Source: Candidatus Nanoarchaeia archaeon
Lineage (GTDB): Archaea; Nanobdellota; Nanobdellia; Woesearchaeales; WJIZ01
Length of the DNA: 64,000 nucleotides
Direction of reading: 5' to 3'
NCBI GenBank assembly: GCA_028279765.1
Contig: JANQND010000002.1
Location: forward strand, 1 to 64,000
Under the pieces are notes generated by a model, which made no database searches, was not told where the DNA came from, and saw only the letters and a program-made list of their open reading frames with translations. Below, one piece after another: positions 33,941-42,534 of this stretch. The position numbers and the translations under genes are program-made. Within the stretch, counting starts at the first letter, position 1; every line of letters begins with the position of its first letter.

Positions 33941-35206
33941 TTATCGAAGATGTGCAACAGTATAATTCCCTCCGTGTTCAGGATGCATTTCTTTACTATC
34001 TTCAAAAGTAATAGGAGTATGATAGTCTTTACCACCAATATTTACGACGGTTTTATTTCTTAACAGAGATTTGCTGATTCGGTAAGCTGGGCTGGTTACA
34101 GACCTTGGAGCTCCAAAAAAATAGGGCATCTCAAGAGTATCACCTCCCTCAACTACAAAAACAGTGAGGCCTTCGAAAATTTCCTCTACTTCAGGTTTAG
34201 AAAGAACCTCTCCCTTGCCTTCCAAAGTAGCTAACTGTTGCCCTTTTGCCTCGCTAATAAGTGATTTTTCTTTTAGACGATCAAGCAGTTTTTGTGCATA
34301 GTCTAAACCAGTTCCATTATCTTTTGGTCTCAAGGGACCAACATTAGTAATGAATATTGCGTCTGGTCCATATCCTACTAGGAGCATGCGGTAGATAAAA
34401 TCTAAAGAGGCAAAGGTGACTGCTTGGGCAAGACCCTTCTTTCTATAACCGTCTTTAGTGAGCCACCCTCCTAATTCTACAATAGTAGTCGCGTTTTTCA
34501 TAAGTTGAGCGCCACTAATCACTTCATACCCTCCCAAAGGAGTGAGGCGATATTTTGGTTTAGTGAAATTACTTCCATGCCAAGTCTTGGCATAGGCCCT
34601 ACTAACAATTTGTCCAGTGCCTTTCTCCTCTGCAACAAAACCAACAATGCCCTTGACACCTGCCTGAAAAGTATAACCATGTTTCGTAAGTTTTTTCAGG
34701 GTTGGCACATCCAGTTGCTCGGTAAGTGCAGGGTCTGAAAAAGAGGCAACTTGCTTAAAGTCTTCTGAAGTCATTGCCCTGATAAGAAAGTTTCCATGCT
34801 CAAACACAGGTAATTCAATTTGCTTTCGTTTAGCATTGATAACCAAAGATACTTTTCGTTTTAGTAAAACCTTTTCTTCTTCAATAATCGAGATTGTTTG
34901 CTGCAACTCTGTATGAACTTCAGAGACCCATTCTTTCGAGCATTTTCCCCGGCCGAGGTGAGAAATAAGGTTATGAAGTAGTTTGATCTCTTTTTTAAAA
35001 CGAGTAGGGTCAGTATTATACTGGGCATGGATCTTTTTGAGTACATGTTCAATTTTTTTAACTTCTTTTCTCAGGTTACTAATTTTTCGCTGAACTTTTG
35101 CATCCCATAAATAACCCAAGTCACGTTTTACATACCCAAGGATTTGCTCCCAGAGTTCATGCATTTGTTGCTCGTCCTTTTCCAGCTCTCTTGTTTTAGA
35201 AGCCAT
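33941..35206 (-). CDS. Coiled-coil protein with C-terminal GNAT-like domain
   Basis: A 421-aa protein with no membrane segment. Residues 1-130 are rich in Lys and Glu and predicted helical/coiled-coil (VQRKISNLRKEVKKIEHVLKKI). From ~135 on it looks like a GNAT acetyltransferase: FLIRAMTSEDFKQVASF at the start, IVGFVAEE in the middle, and VELGGWLTKDGYRKKGLAQAVTFASLDFIY (about 243-272), which matches the RxxGxA acetyl-CoA motif A. The last ~120 residues are unassigned. The acceptor is unknown. A TATA box (AATATTTAAAG) lies 25-35 nt before the ATG. It is divergent from the primase gene. Confidence 0.65.
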   Translation of the reverse strand: MASKTRELEKDEQQMHELWEQILGYVKRDLGYLWDAKVQRKISNLRKEVKKIEHVLKKIHAQYNTDPTRFKKEIKLLHNLISHLGRGKCSKEWVSEVHTELQQTISIIEEEKVLLKRKVSLVINAKRKQIELPVFEHGNFLIRAMTSEDFKQVASFSDPALTEQLDVPTLKKLTKHGYTFQAGVKGIVGFVAEEKGTGQIVSRAYAKTWHGSNFTKPKYRLTPLGGYEVISGAQLMKNATTIVELGGWLTKDGYRKKGLAQAVTFASLDFIYRMLLVGYGPDAIFITNVGPLRPKDNGTGLDYAQKLLDRLKEKSLISEAKGQQLATLEGKGEVLSKPEVEEIFEGLTVFVVEGGDTLEMPYFFGAPRSVTSPAYRISKSLLRNKTVVNIGGKDYHTPITFEDSKEMHPEHGGNYTVAHLR

Positions 35207-35230
35207 ATAAATAAATCCTCTCCCGAGTCT

Positions 35231-35305
35231 TTAAATATTTTTTTGGAACAAGGATCAAATAAGAGGGGCCAGTAAATATGCCATGAATATTTATTTAAAC
35301 ATTCC
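35231..35305. promoter_or_regulatory. Divergent TATA boxes between GNAT-like gene and primase gene
   Basis: The minus-strand gene has AATATTTAAAG (about 35231-35241). The plus-strand primase gene has a TATTTATTTAAAC stretch within 35288-35302, about 20-33 nt before the ATG at 35321. Both fit short-leader or leaderless starts. Confidence 0.5.
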
Positions 35306-35320
35306 AGCATTTATACCTCC

Positions 35321-36841
35321 ATGGTCAATACCAGCACCGCTCTTAAATTCTACAAGAACCAGGAGATTCAGGAGGCTATGGCAGCAGCTGCGAAACACCG
35401 CGAGATTGCCATCAAATTCTCAGATAAAGGCTTTGGAAAGCGGCCGGATGCCATCTCCTACCCCGCAGAGATTATCTCCTTAGCAAAAGAAGGTGCAACC
35501 AGTTTCCACTCCTCCGAGGAGCTTTGGCAAAATCCTCTAAACATCAAAACCGGAATGAGTCAAAAAGAAGTAGAAAAACTACGCATCGGCTGGGATTTAA
35601 TCATTGATATTGATGCACCGGTATGGGACATCTCAAGAGCTATCGCCTGGCTTATCATCAAGGCATTCAATGATTTCGGGATATCCTCCACGTCTGTAAA
35701 ATTCTCCGGCAACAAGGGGTTTCACATAGGTATTCCTTTCGAGGCATTTCCCACTGAGTATAAAGGGCAAAAAACCGCCCAGTTGTTCCCCCAGGCTCCA
35801 AGAAGCATTGCAAAATACCTGATTGAATACATTGCCGAGCAGTATATTGAAGTGCAGGATAACGAAATACTCATAGGGAAAGGATGCGAGAAGCATTTCA
35901 AGGTCTCCTTCGAGAAATTAACAGAAATAACCGGAAAAAACAGAGAAGAGCTCACCAAACGAATGTATAGTGAGTGGGGGAAAGGAGAAGTTGAAGTCAA
36001 AGAGAAAAAAATCAAAGAAAGCATTATTTGTCCATATTGTGAGAAGATCAATCAGTACGAAGAAGGGGTTGATATGATCTCCTGCAGCAGCTGTAAAAAG
36101 CATATCAGGGTGGAGCGATCTAATGTAACTCAAGCCAGCTCTAACGTGCAGGAAGAAGCAAAAGTTCAGTTCAATGCGCTGGCAATCCTTGAAGTAGATA
36201 CCATCCTTATTTCTTCACGCCATCTCTTCAGGATGCCGTACTCATTGCACGAGAAGTCCGGCTTAGTGTCACTGCCGTTTAATCCTGAAAAGATTCTCGA
36301 TTTCAAGAGAAAATTCGCTCATCCAGAAATTGTAAAGGCATCGAGGCACGTATTTTTAGATAGGACAAAAGCAAAGGGAGAAGCTACAGATCTTCTCGAG
36401 AAAGCAATGAGAGCAAGCGAGCAAACCGAGCGTAAAAGGGATCAGGGAAAACAAACCTTTGAAGAGATAGCAGATGCTATTCCTGAAACGCTCTTCCCAC
36501 CATCTATTAAAAGAATACTCGAAGGGCTGGAAGATGGACGAAAGCGTGCCTTGTTCATATTGATCAATTTCCTCCAATACGTGGGCTGGAGTTATGATAA
36601 AATTGAACAGCGATTAAAAGAATGGAACCAAAAGAATGCTGAACCACTCAGAGAGACCGTATTAGTGGGTCAGTTGAGATACAGAAAGCAAAATAAGGAA
36701 AAAATCCTGCCGCCTAATTTTGATAATGACTACTATCAGAGTATTGGCATCACTCCAACAGATGAAGAAAAGCGCTATAAGAACCCGGTAAAGTATTCTG
36801 TTATGATGGCAAAGAGAAAAGGAGGAAAGAAAGAAGCCTAA
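35321..36841 (+). CDS. priS: Single-chain archaeal DNA primase (PriS catalytic domain fused to PriL-like C-terminus)
   Basis: A 506-aa protein. The PriS-type catalytic core has the metal-binding DxD (D96, D98 in LIIDIDAP), SGNKGFH at 129-135, and the third acidic site plus nucleotide-binding motif in VDTILISSRHLFRMPYSLHEKSG (D293 onward). A zinc ribbon (C237, C240, C255, C258) interrupts the core. Residues from ~393 on resemble the C-terminal domain of the large subunit PriL (LFPPSIKRILEGLEDGRKRALFILINFL). PriL normally starts this domain with PPC, the first Fe-S ligand; here it is PPS, and no Cys remains in this part. It makes RNA or DNA primers at replication forks. Fused primases are known in DPANN archaea. 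Confidence 0.87.
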   Translation: MVNTSTALKFYKNQEIQEAMAAAAKHREIAIKFSDKGFGKRPDAISYPAEIISLAKEGATSFHSSEELWQNPLNIKTGMSQKEVEKLRIGWDLIIDIDAPVWDISRAIAWLIIKAFNDFGISSTSVKFSGNKGFHIGIPFEAFPTEYKGQKTAQLFPQAPRSIAKYLIEYIAEQYIEVQDNEILIGKGCEKHFKVSFEKLTEITGKNREELTKRMYSEWGKGEVEVKEKKIKESIICPYCEKINQYEEGVDMISCSSCKKHIRVERSNVTQASSNVQEEAKVQFNALAILEVDTILISSRHLFRMPYSLHEKSGLVSLPFNPEKILDFKRKFAHPEIVKASRHVFLDRTKAKGEATDLLEKAMRASEQTERKRDQGKQTFEEIADAIPETLFPPSIKRILEGLEDGRKRALFILINFLQYVGWSYDKIEQRLKEWNQKNAEPLRETVLVGQLRYRKQNKEKILPPNFDNDYYQSIGITPTDEEKRYKNPVKYSVMMAKRKGGKKEA

Positions 36842-36891
36842 ACCGCCAAATCCTCCCTTTTCACACTCCAGAACACTAAATATGTAGAAAG

Positions 36892-36906
36892 CTTTATAAA
36901 TGGCCC
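36892..36906 (+). promoter_or_regulatory. Ribosomal operon promoter with CTTTATAAATGGCCC element
   Basis: CTTTATAAATGGCCC is a strong TATA box plus GGCCC. The identical 15 bases occur before the eL34 gene (53923-53937). Using the ~26-nt spacing seen there, transcription would start near 36922, leaving a leader of about 140-150 nt before the uL3 ATG at 37066. The 36842-37065 gap holds no ORF or RNA gene that I recognise. Confidence 0.6.
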
Positions 36907-37065
36907 TAAGTTCTTAAAATCTCCAAAAAGAGACAAAGATATCTAATACCATAGACATCTTGTAAACCAACGAGCCTGAAAAGAAAAACCTTTCCAGTAC
37001 AGTTGACCTAATGTATAACTGTTTCTCAAGAGTGTTTTTCAGCAAAAGGCGTTTCGACATCAAAA

Positions 37066-38037
37066 ATGAAGAAAAGAAATCCGAGACATGGGAGTATGCA
37101 ATTTTGGCCTAGAGTACGCGCTAAAAGAGCTCATGCTCGGGTCAGAACATGGCCTCAGGTAGGCCAGGGCATAAGCGGGTTTGCAGGATATAAAGTGGGT
37201 ATGACTCATCTCAAAATCACTGATAATCGGTCCACCTCAAAGACCAAGGGCGAAGACATTTTTTGTCCGGCAACTATTATTGAATGCCCGCCGCTCAAGG
37301 TCGCAGCGATCCGATTCTACAAAAACTCCACTTATGGTTCCCAGCCTCTTTCTCAAATTCTTCATTCAAAGCTCGACAAAGAACTTGCTCATAACATCTC
37401 GCTTCCGAAAAAAGAAGCAAAAAAGATTGAAGACATCAAAGAATATGATGACATTACTCTCTTAGTATATACACAGCCAAAAAAGACGGGCATCGGAAAA
37501 AAGAAGCCTGAGCTCTTTGAGATCGGTATTGCAGGAAAACTTGATGAAAAACTCTCCTATGCACAGGAAAAACTGGGCAAAGAGATCGGTATCGAGGAAG
37601 TCTTCAAGGAAGGCGAGCAAATAGATATTCACGCAGTAACAACCGGTAAGGGTTTCCAGGGTCCTGTCAAACGATTCGGTATTTCGCTTACCTCTCATAA
37701 AGCAGAAAAAGCACGAAGAAATCCTGGATCACTGGGCGGCTGGAAATCCCAGGGGCATGTGATGTATCGGATTGCTCACGCAGGGCAGACCGGGTATCAC
37801 CAGAGAACAGAATATAATAAGCATCTTCTCAAAATCGGAACCGATAGCAAGGAAGTAGAGCAAAAAGGCGGCTTCCTGCACTATGGCATAATCAAAAATT
37901 CCTATATTGTAGTAAGAGGCTCTGTAGCAGGACCAAAAAAGCGATTAATCAAATTTAGTCATGCAGTACGTCCTAAAAAATCTATTCCAAAAGAAGCGCC
38001 GGCTATTACATACATTAGCCAGAATTCAAAACAATGA
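37066..38037 (+). CDS. rpl3: Large ribosomal subunit protein uL3
   Basis: A 323-aa archaeal uL3. The N-terminal RNPRHGSMQFWPRVRAKRAHARVRTWP is the family signature, and the conserved GKGFQGPVKRFG and HAGQTGYHQRTEYNK loops near the peptidyl-transferase centre are present. It binds 23S rRNA early in assembly. It is the first gene of the superoperon and follows an unusually long leader. Its stop overlaps the uL4 start. Confidence 0.97.
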   Translation: MKKRNPRHGSMQFWPRVRAKRAHARVRTWPQVGQGISGFAGYKVGMTHLKITDNRSTSKTKGEDIFCPATIIECPPLKVAAIRFYKNSTYGSQPLSQILHSKLDKELAHNISLPKKEAKKIEDIKEYDDITLLVYTQPKKTGIGKKKPELFEIGIAGKLDEKLSYAQEKLGKEIGIEEVFKEGEQIDIHAVTTGKGFQGPVKRFGISLTSHKAEKARRNPGSLGGWKSQGHVMYRIAHAGQTGYHQRTEYNKHLLKIGTDSKEVEQKGGFLHYGIIKNSYIVVRGSVAGPKKRLIKFSHAVRPKKSIPKEAPAITYISQNSKQ

Positions 38038-38840
38038 AACTCGATATTATCGCACAAAACAAGGAGAAAAAAAGCTCTGTAGAGCTGCCAAAGCAGTTTA
38101 CGGAGTCTGTCCGCTCAGATATCATTAAACGGGCAGTTCACGCTGAACAGAGTGCAAACAGGCAGCCGTATGGTGCATCGCCTGACGCAGGAATGCGGCA
38201 CTCCACCTATGTATCAAAAAGACGACATGATTATAAGTCCACATATGGCATTGGCCAGTCCAGAACCCCGCGAAAGGTTGTTTCCCGAAGCGGGTCCCGG
38301 ATGAACTGGGTAGGTGCGTTTGCTCCGCAAACCGTTGGCGGAAGACGTGCGCATCCTCCGAAAGCAGACAAGATATGGGAGAAAAAAATCAATAAGAAAG
38401 AGCATGCTCTTGCACTTCGCTCTGCTATGTCGGCGACCCTGGTAAAAGATCTGGCAGTCAAAAGAGGCCACAAAGTGCCTGAAGAATATCCTTTTATTGT
38501 CGATCAAAGCATCGAATCATTCAATAAAACCAAGGACGTAAATCAGTTCCTGCAGAGTGTTGGTCTTGATAAGGAATTAGAAAGAACCGACTCAAAAAAA
38601 GTAAGGGCAGGGAAAGGAAAAATGCGGGGAAGAAAGTACAAGACCAAAAAAGGCCCCTTAATTGTTACTGCAGAAGACTGTGCACTGACCAAAGCAGCAG
38701 GCAACATCCTTGGTGTAGATATTGTTAAGGTTGCTGATCTCAATGTAGAATTGCTGGCACCTGGCTGCGAGCCTGGCAGATGTACGCTTTGGACTGATAA
38801 GGCAATTGAGAAAATCCAAAAGGAGAATCTGTACCAATGA
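38034..38840 (+). CDS. rpl4: Large ribosomal subunit protein uL4
   Basis: A 268-aa archaeal/eukaryal-type uL4. The exit-tunnel loop is clear: SRSGSRMNWVGAFAPQTVGGRRAHPPK, followed by KEHALALRSAMSATLV, and RAGKGKMRGRKYKTKKGPLIV. It binds 23S rRNA and lines the peptide exit tunnel. It overlaps uL3 upstream and uL23 downstream by 4 bp each. Confidence 0.97.
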   Translation: MKLDIIAQNKEKKSSVELPKQFTESVRSDIIKRAVHAEQSANRQPYGASPDAGMRHSTYVSKRRHDYKSTYGIGQSRTPRKVVSRSGSRMNWVGAFAPQTVGGRRAHPPKADKIWEKKINKKEHALALRSAMSATLVKDLAVKRGHKVPEEYPFIVDQSIESFNKTKDVNQFLQSVGLDKELERTDSKKVRAGKGKMRGRKYKTKKGPLIVTAEDCALTKAAGNILGVDIVKVADLNVELLAPGCEPGRCTLWTDKAIEKIQKENLYQ

Positions 38841-39088
38841 GCACGATCAAAAATCCGCTGTCCACAGAAAAATCCATTCGGTTGATGGAATCTGAAAACA
38901 AGCTCATCTTTGCAGTCGATAAGCGGGCAAAAAAAGAAGAGATCAAAAAAGATATCGAAGAGCTGTTCAAGGCAAGAGTGGTTCATGTTAATACCTTCAT
39001 TACGAATAAAGGCCAGAAAAGAGCATATGTCAAATTCAGCGATGAGACGCCTGCAATTGATATTGCTACACAATTAGGATTAATGTAA
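38837..39088 (+). CDS. rpl23: Large ribosomal subunit protein uL23
   Basis: An 83-aa protein with the uL23 layout: NPLSTEKSIRLMESENKLIFAVDKRAKKEEIKKDIEELFKARVVHVNTFIT. It sits at the tunnel exit, where SRP and the Sec translocon dock. Length and order (between uL4 and uL2) are as expected. Confidence 0.97.
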   Translation: MSTIKNPLSTEKSIRLMESENKLIFAVDKRAKKEEIKKDIEELFKARVVHVNTFITNKGQKRAYVKFSDETPAIDIATQLGLM

Positions 39089-39109
39089 GAGAAAGGAAGC
39101 GAAACTAAA

Positions 39110-39823
39110 ATGGGAAAAAACCTGACACAGCAGAAGAGAGGAAAAGGATCGCCTACGTATAGGGCTCCTAGCTTCAGGTATGCAGGAAAGATCCAGCACC
39201 CAAAGGTCATGCAGGAAGGGGTTCAGGGAGAAATCGAGGAAATCCTTCATTCATCAGGTCATAGTGCGCCTTTGATGATCATCAGGTATCCTGAGGAGCT
39301 TACCTTGACTCTTGCACCGGAAGGAGTACGGGTTGGCGATAAAGTGAGCCTGGGCGCAACCGCTGAGCTTGCTCCGGGAAGTACCATGAAACTTGCAGAT
39401 ATTCCCGAAGGAACTTCCATTCATAATATTGAAGTAGTGCCAGGCGATGGTGGAAAAATGGTTCGATCATCCGGCGCATCAGCAAGAGTAATTTCCAAGA
39501 CCAAGGATAAAGTTATCCTTAAACTTCCGTCACGAAAGCAAAAAGAGTTTCATTCAGCCTGCCGTGCAACTGTTGGAGTGGTAGCAGGGTCGGGACGAAC
39601 GGAAAAACCAATCTTAAAAGCAGGAGTTAAATATTTCAAAATGAAGGCAAAGAACAAGCTTTGGCCTTCTGTCTCCGGAACATCCATGAACGCAGTAGAC
39701 CATCCCTTCGGAAGTAAAGGGTCCTCTACAAAAGGGCGACCTACCCAGTCTGCGCGAAACGATCCTCCGGGAAGAAAAGTGGGTAAAATTGCTCCACGAA
39801 GAACAGGAAGAAAGAACAGGTAA
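39110..39823 (+). CDS. rpl2: Large ribosomal subunit protein uL2
   Basis: A 237-aa archaeal uL2. The start QQKRGKGSPTYRAPSFRYAGKIQHP, the central VVPGDGGKMVRSSGASARVIS and the C-terminal SGTSMNAVDHPFG (with the conserved His of the peptidyl-transferase region) are all present. It supports subunit joining and peptide-bond formation. A 21-bp gap precedes it. Confidence 0.97.
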   Translation: MGKNLTQQKRGKGSPTYRAPSFRYAGKIQHPKVMQEGVQGEIEEILHSSGHSAPLMIIRYPEELTLTLAPEGVRVGDKVSLGATAELAPGSTMKLADIPEGTSIHNIEVVPGDGGKMVRSSGASARVISKTKDKVILKLPSRKQKEFHSACRATVGVVAGSGRTEKPILKAGVKYFKMKAKNKLWPSVSGTSMNAVDHPFGSKGSSTKGRPTQSARNDPPGRKVGKIAPRRTGRKNR

Positions 39824-39831
39824 TCATCACA

Positions 39832-40215
39832 ATGGCAAAAAAAGAATTCAGTTATCGGGGAAAATCACTTGCAGACTTACAATCATTAAGTATTAATGAG
39901 CTTGCAGAGCTTCTGCCTGCACGAGCACGAAGATCGCTGAAAAGGGGAATGACTGACCAGCACAAGAAAGTTCTTGATAAAATGAAGAAAGGAGACGATA
40001 ATCTCAAGACGCACTGCAGAGATATGGTTATCCTGCCTGAGATGGTTGGTCAGGCTGTTAAGGTATACAGTGGAAAAGAATTCAAATCAATCACTATCGA
40101 GCCGGAAATGATCGGGCATTATCTTGGAGAATTCTCTCCGAGCAGAAAAACCGTTGCACACTCTTCACCGGGTGTTGGCGCAACAAAATCATCATCAAAT
40201 GTTTCAGTGAAATAA
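39832..40215 (+). CDS. rps19: Small ribosomal subunit protein uS19
   Basis: A 127-aa archaeal uS19. FSYRGKSLADLQSLSINELAELLPARARRSLKRG is the typical N-terminus, and KTHCRDMVILPEMVGQAVKVYSGKEFKSITIEPEMIGHYLGEFSPSRK is the rRNA-binding core. It lies in the head of the 30S subunit. It starts 8 bp after uL2. Confidence 0.97.
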   Translation: MAKKEFSYRGKSLADLQSLSINELAELLPARARRSLKRGMTDQHKKVLDKMKKGDDNLKTHCRDMVILPEMVGQAVKVYSGKEFKSITIEPEMIGHYLGEFSPSRKTVAHSSPGVGATKSSSNVSVK

Positions 40216-40217
40216 GC

Positions 40218-40988
40218 ATGACATACAAATATTCAAGCCAGACATATAATAAGGAACATATGGCAAAAGGGATTGGCGTAGATTTAGCTATCTCTACCAA
40301 GTCTTCCATCGAGATATGCAATAGGCTTCGAAAGAAAAGTGTTGCCCGTGCAAAAGTCATCCTGCAGGATGCCATGGACAAGAAAGTGCCAATCGAATTT
40401 ACTCGGTTCACTAATGGCGCAGGCCATAAAAGAGGCATTGGTGCGGGAAGATTCCCTGTCAATGCCGCGCGTGAAATCCTTGCATTGCTAAAAAACGTGG
40501 AAGCAAACGCACAGTTCAAAGGACTCAATACCTCTAATTTAATCATTGAGCATATCTCTGCTCAGAATGCCGGAAACCAATGGAGATATGGTCGTCATCG
40601 AAGACGAAAGATGAAGAAAACCCATATTGAAGTGGTAGTGAAAGAGGGCAAGAAAGAAGAGAAGAAAACAGCTGCAAAACCTGCTACTGAAAAGAAAGGA
40701 GAAGGAAAAAAGGTTGAGACAAAAAAGCCTGAAGTGAAATCTGCATCGCCAAAGGCTGTTGAGAAGAAGGCAGAGCCTGTTAAAGCTGCTCCGAAAGCAG
40801 AGGAAAAGAAAGCTGCAGAAAAACCAAAGGAAGACAAGCCAAAGCCTGAGGTAAAAAAAGAAGCTCCTGCTAAAAAACCAGTAGAAGAAAAACCTGCAGC
40901 GCCAAGCACTGAGAAGAAAGAAGCTGCACCAAAGAAAGAAACTCCTGCTCCTAAACAAACCAAAGAGGAATCAACCAAAAATGATTGA
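40218..40988 (+). CDS. rpl22: Large ribosomal subunit protein uL22 with long Lys/Ala-rich tail
   Basis: The uL22 core occupies about residues 1-140: YSSQTYNKEHMAKGIGVDLAISTKSSIEICN, then GIGAGRFPVNAAREILALLKN, and the hairpin that lines the exit tunnel. After HRRRKMKKTHIEVVVKEGKK the protein continues for about 110 residues of low complexity (repeats of the KPE, AEKK and AAPK kind), making it 256 aa, far longer than the usual ~155. The antisense ORFs here are only shadows of this tail. The end overlaps uS3 by 8 bp. Confidence 0.95.
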   Translation: MTYKYSSQTYNKEHMAKGIGVDLAISTKSSIEICNRLRKKSVARAKVILQDAMDKKVPIEFTRFTNGAGHKRGIGAGRFPVNAAREILALLKNVEANAQFKGLNTSNLIIEHISAQNAGNQWRYGRHRRRKMKKTHIEVVVKEGKKEEKKTAAKPATEKKGEGKKVETKKPEVKSASPKAVEKKAEPVKAAPKAEEKKAAEKPKEDKPKPEVKKEAPAKKPVEEKPAAPSTEKKEAAPKKETPAPKQTKEESTKND

Positions 40989-41754
40989 AAGAAAATTCAT
41001 CGCATCAAACATCAAGGAATTCATGGTTCAGGAATTTATCGCAAATAGTGTGAAGGGTGCTGAATATAGTCATATTAAGCTGCAGCGAACCCCTCTTGGC
41101 GAGAAAATCGTTATCTATTCCGCAAGGCCGGGTCTTATCGTTGGGCGAAAGGGCCAGAATATCAAGCAGTTAACGAAAGTACTCAAGAAAAAATACGGAC
41201 TGGAAAATCCTCAGGTTGAAATCAGCGAGGTAGATCATCCTTATTTTGACACGGAAATCATGTCTGAAAAGATTGTTAATTATCTTGAAAAATACGGAAC
41301 CTCCAAGTTCAAAGGAATTGGTCATAAGATCATGACCGAAGTGATGAACGCAGGCGCTATGGGGATTGAAATCCTGATCTCAGGAAAAATTCCAAGCTCC
41401 CGTGCAAAACGATGGAGGTTTTACCAGGGGTATCTGAAAAAATGTGGTGATATTGCGCTGGTTGGTGTGAATAGTTCCATTACAACAGCAAAGCTCAAGA
41501 CCGGAACCATCGGTATTCAGGTAAAGATCATGCCTCCTGACACTGTCCTTCCTGACAGAATCGAGCTTATCGAGGAAAAACAGGAAGTAATTGAAGAAGT
41601 AAAGGAAGGATCCCAAGAAAACGATCAGAAAAAATCAGAGTCCTCGGACAAAGAAGAGAAAAAGGAATCCAAAGAAAAAGCTGATGCAAAGCCTAAGAAA
41701 AAAAAGGCAGTAAAGAAGAAAAAAGCAGCAGCTGATACCAAAAAGAAAGAATAA
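40981..41754 (+). CDS. rps3: Small ribosomal subunit protein uS3 with charged C-terminal tail
   Basis: A 257-aa uS3. The N-terminal half holds the KH domain (GLIVGRKGQNIKQLTKVLKKKYGLENPQVEI), and the C-terminal half has MNAGAMGIEILISGKIPSSRAKRWRFYQGYLKKCG. From about residue 205 the chain is a lysine- and glutamate-rich tail. It forms part of the mRNA entry site. The start overlaps uL22. Confidence 0.96.
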   Translation: MIERKFIASNIKEFMVQEFIANSVKGAEYSHIKLQRTPLGEKIVIYSARPGLIVGRKGQNIKQLTKVLKKKYGLENPQVEISEVDHPYFDTEIMSEKIVNYLEKYGTSKFKGIGHKIMTEVMNAGAMGIEILISGKIPSSRAKRWRFYQGYLKKCGDIALVGVNSSITTAKLKTGTIGIQVKIMPPDTVLPDRIELIEEKQEVIEEVKEGSQENDQKKSESSDKEEKKESKEKADAKPKKKKAVKKKKAAADTKKKE

Positions 41755-41780
41755 GGTCCCTTCATTCATAATCGAAAACA

Positions 41781-41999
41781 ATGGTTAAACGAAAAGATAT
41801 TCGGAGCATGCAGCCAAATGAGCGGCAAAAGCAGCTTGCAGACTTGCAGATGGAGCTTATGAAAGCAAATGCGCAGGTTTCATCAGGCAGCGCTCCAAAG
41901 AATCCCGGTCAGATTCGTGAAATCAAGAAAAGCATTGCGCGAATATTGACTATTGAAAAAGAACTAAAGAACCAGGAGGTAGGCAAAAAGGATGAGTGA
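41781..41999 (+). CDS. rpl29: Large ribosomal subunit protein uL29
   Basis: A 72-aa helical protein: RKDIRSMQPNERQKQLADLQMELMKANAQVSSGSAPKNPGQIREIKKSIARILTI. The pattern is that of archaeal uL29, which sits next to uL23 at the tunnel exit. It overlaps the SUI1 gene by 8 bp. Confidence 0.95.
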   Translation: MVKRKDIRSMQPNERQKQLADLQMELMKANAQVSSGSAPKNPGQIREIKKSIARILTIEKELKNQEVGKKDE

Positions 42000-42303
42000 A
42001 ATCTGCTCTACATGTGGATTGCCAAAAGAGCTTTGCGTATGTGAAAGCATCGCAAAAGAATCCCAGGAAATCGTTCTTTCCCTGGAGAAGAAAAAATTTG
42101 GCAAGACATACACTGTAGTAGTTGGTATTGACGAAAAAGAGATTGATCTTGGTGATCTGACCAAGAAGCTCAAGTCAAAACTGGCATGCGGAGGAACTGC
42201 AAAAAAAGGTAAAATTGAACTGCAGGGAAACCACATCCAAAAGACCAAGGAAATGCTCCTTGATTTGGGTTTTTCACCTGATACCATTATTACAAAACAA
42301 TGA
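41992..42303 (+). CDS. Translation initiation factor SUI1/aIF1
   Basis: A 103-aa SUI1-domain protein. A short zinc-type knot (CSTCGLPKELCVCE) precedes the fold, followed by KFGKTYTVVVGID, LTKKLKSKLACGGTAKKGKIELQGNH and the C-terminal LLDLGFSPDTI. It checks start-codon choice on the 30S subunit. Its place between uL29 and Rpp29 is the normal archaeal order. The end overlaps the next gene by 4 bp. Confidence 0.96.
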   Translation: MSEICSTCGLPKELCVCESIAKESQEIVLSLEKKKFGKTYTVVVGIDEKEIDLGDLTKKLKSKLACGGTAKKGKIELQGNHIQKTKEMLLDLGFSPDTIITKQ

Positions 42304-42530
42304 GAAAAGAGCTATGCAGGCAAGAGCTGATAGGGAAAGCTGTGGAAGTGAGCGGTTTTTCCGGCAAAATAATAGATGAAACAAAACACATGATCACCAT
42401 CCAATGCTCCGACAGGAAAACACGCAAGTTCATAAAAAAAAATCATACATTCAAGATAAACGGTGAAGAAATACAAGGAACAAAGATCAATGCACGCCCT
42501 GAAGAGCGCGTAAAGAAAAAACTTCGGTGA
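42300..42530 (+). CDS. rnp1: Ribonuclease P protein component 1 (Rpp29/Pop4)
   Basis: A 76-aa Sm-like protein: ELIGKAVEVSGFSGKIIDETKHMITIQCSDRKTRKFIKKNHTFKINGEEIQG. This is the Rpp29 fold, which with Rpp21 supports the specificity domain of RNase P RNA in tRNA 5' processing. It is a little shorter than the usual ~95 aa. It lies between SUI1 and uS17, as in most archaea. Confidence 0.92.
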   Translation: MRKELCRQELIGKAVEVSGFSGKIIDETKHMITIQCSDRKTRKFIKKNHTFKINGEEIQGTKINARPEERVKKKLR

Positions 42531-42534
42531 AACA

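Noticed and set aside
40539-40958. Minus-strand ORFs of 127-139 aa rich in Phe, Ser, Leu and Arg
   Set aside because: They are the complement of the Lys/Ala-rich uL22 tail and reflect its low-complexity sequence.
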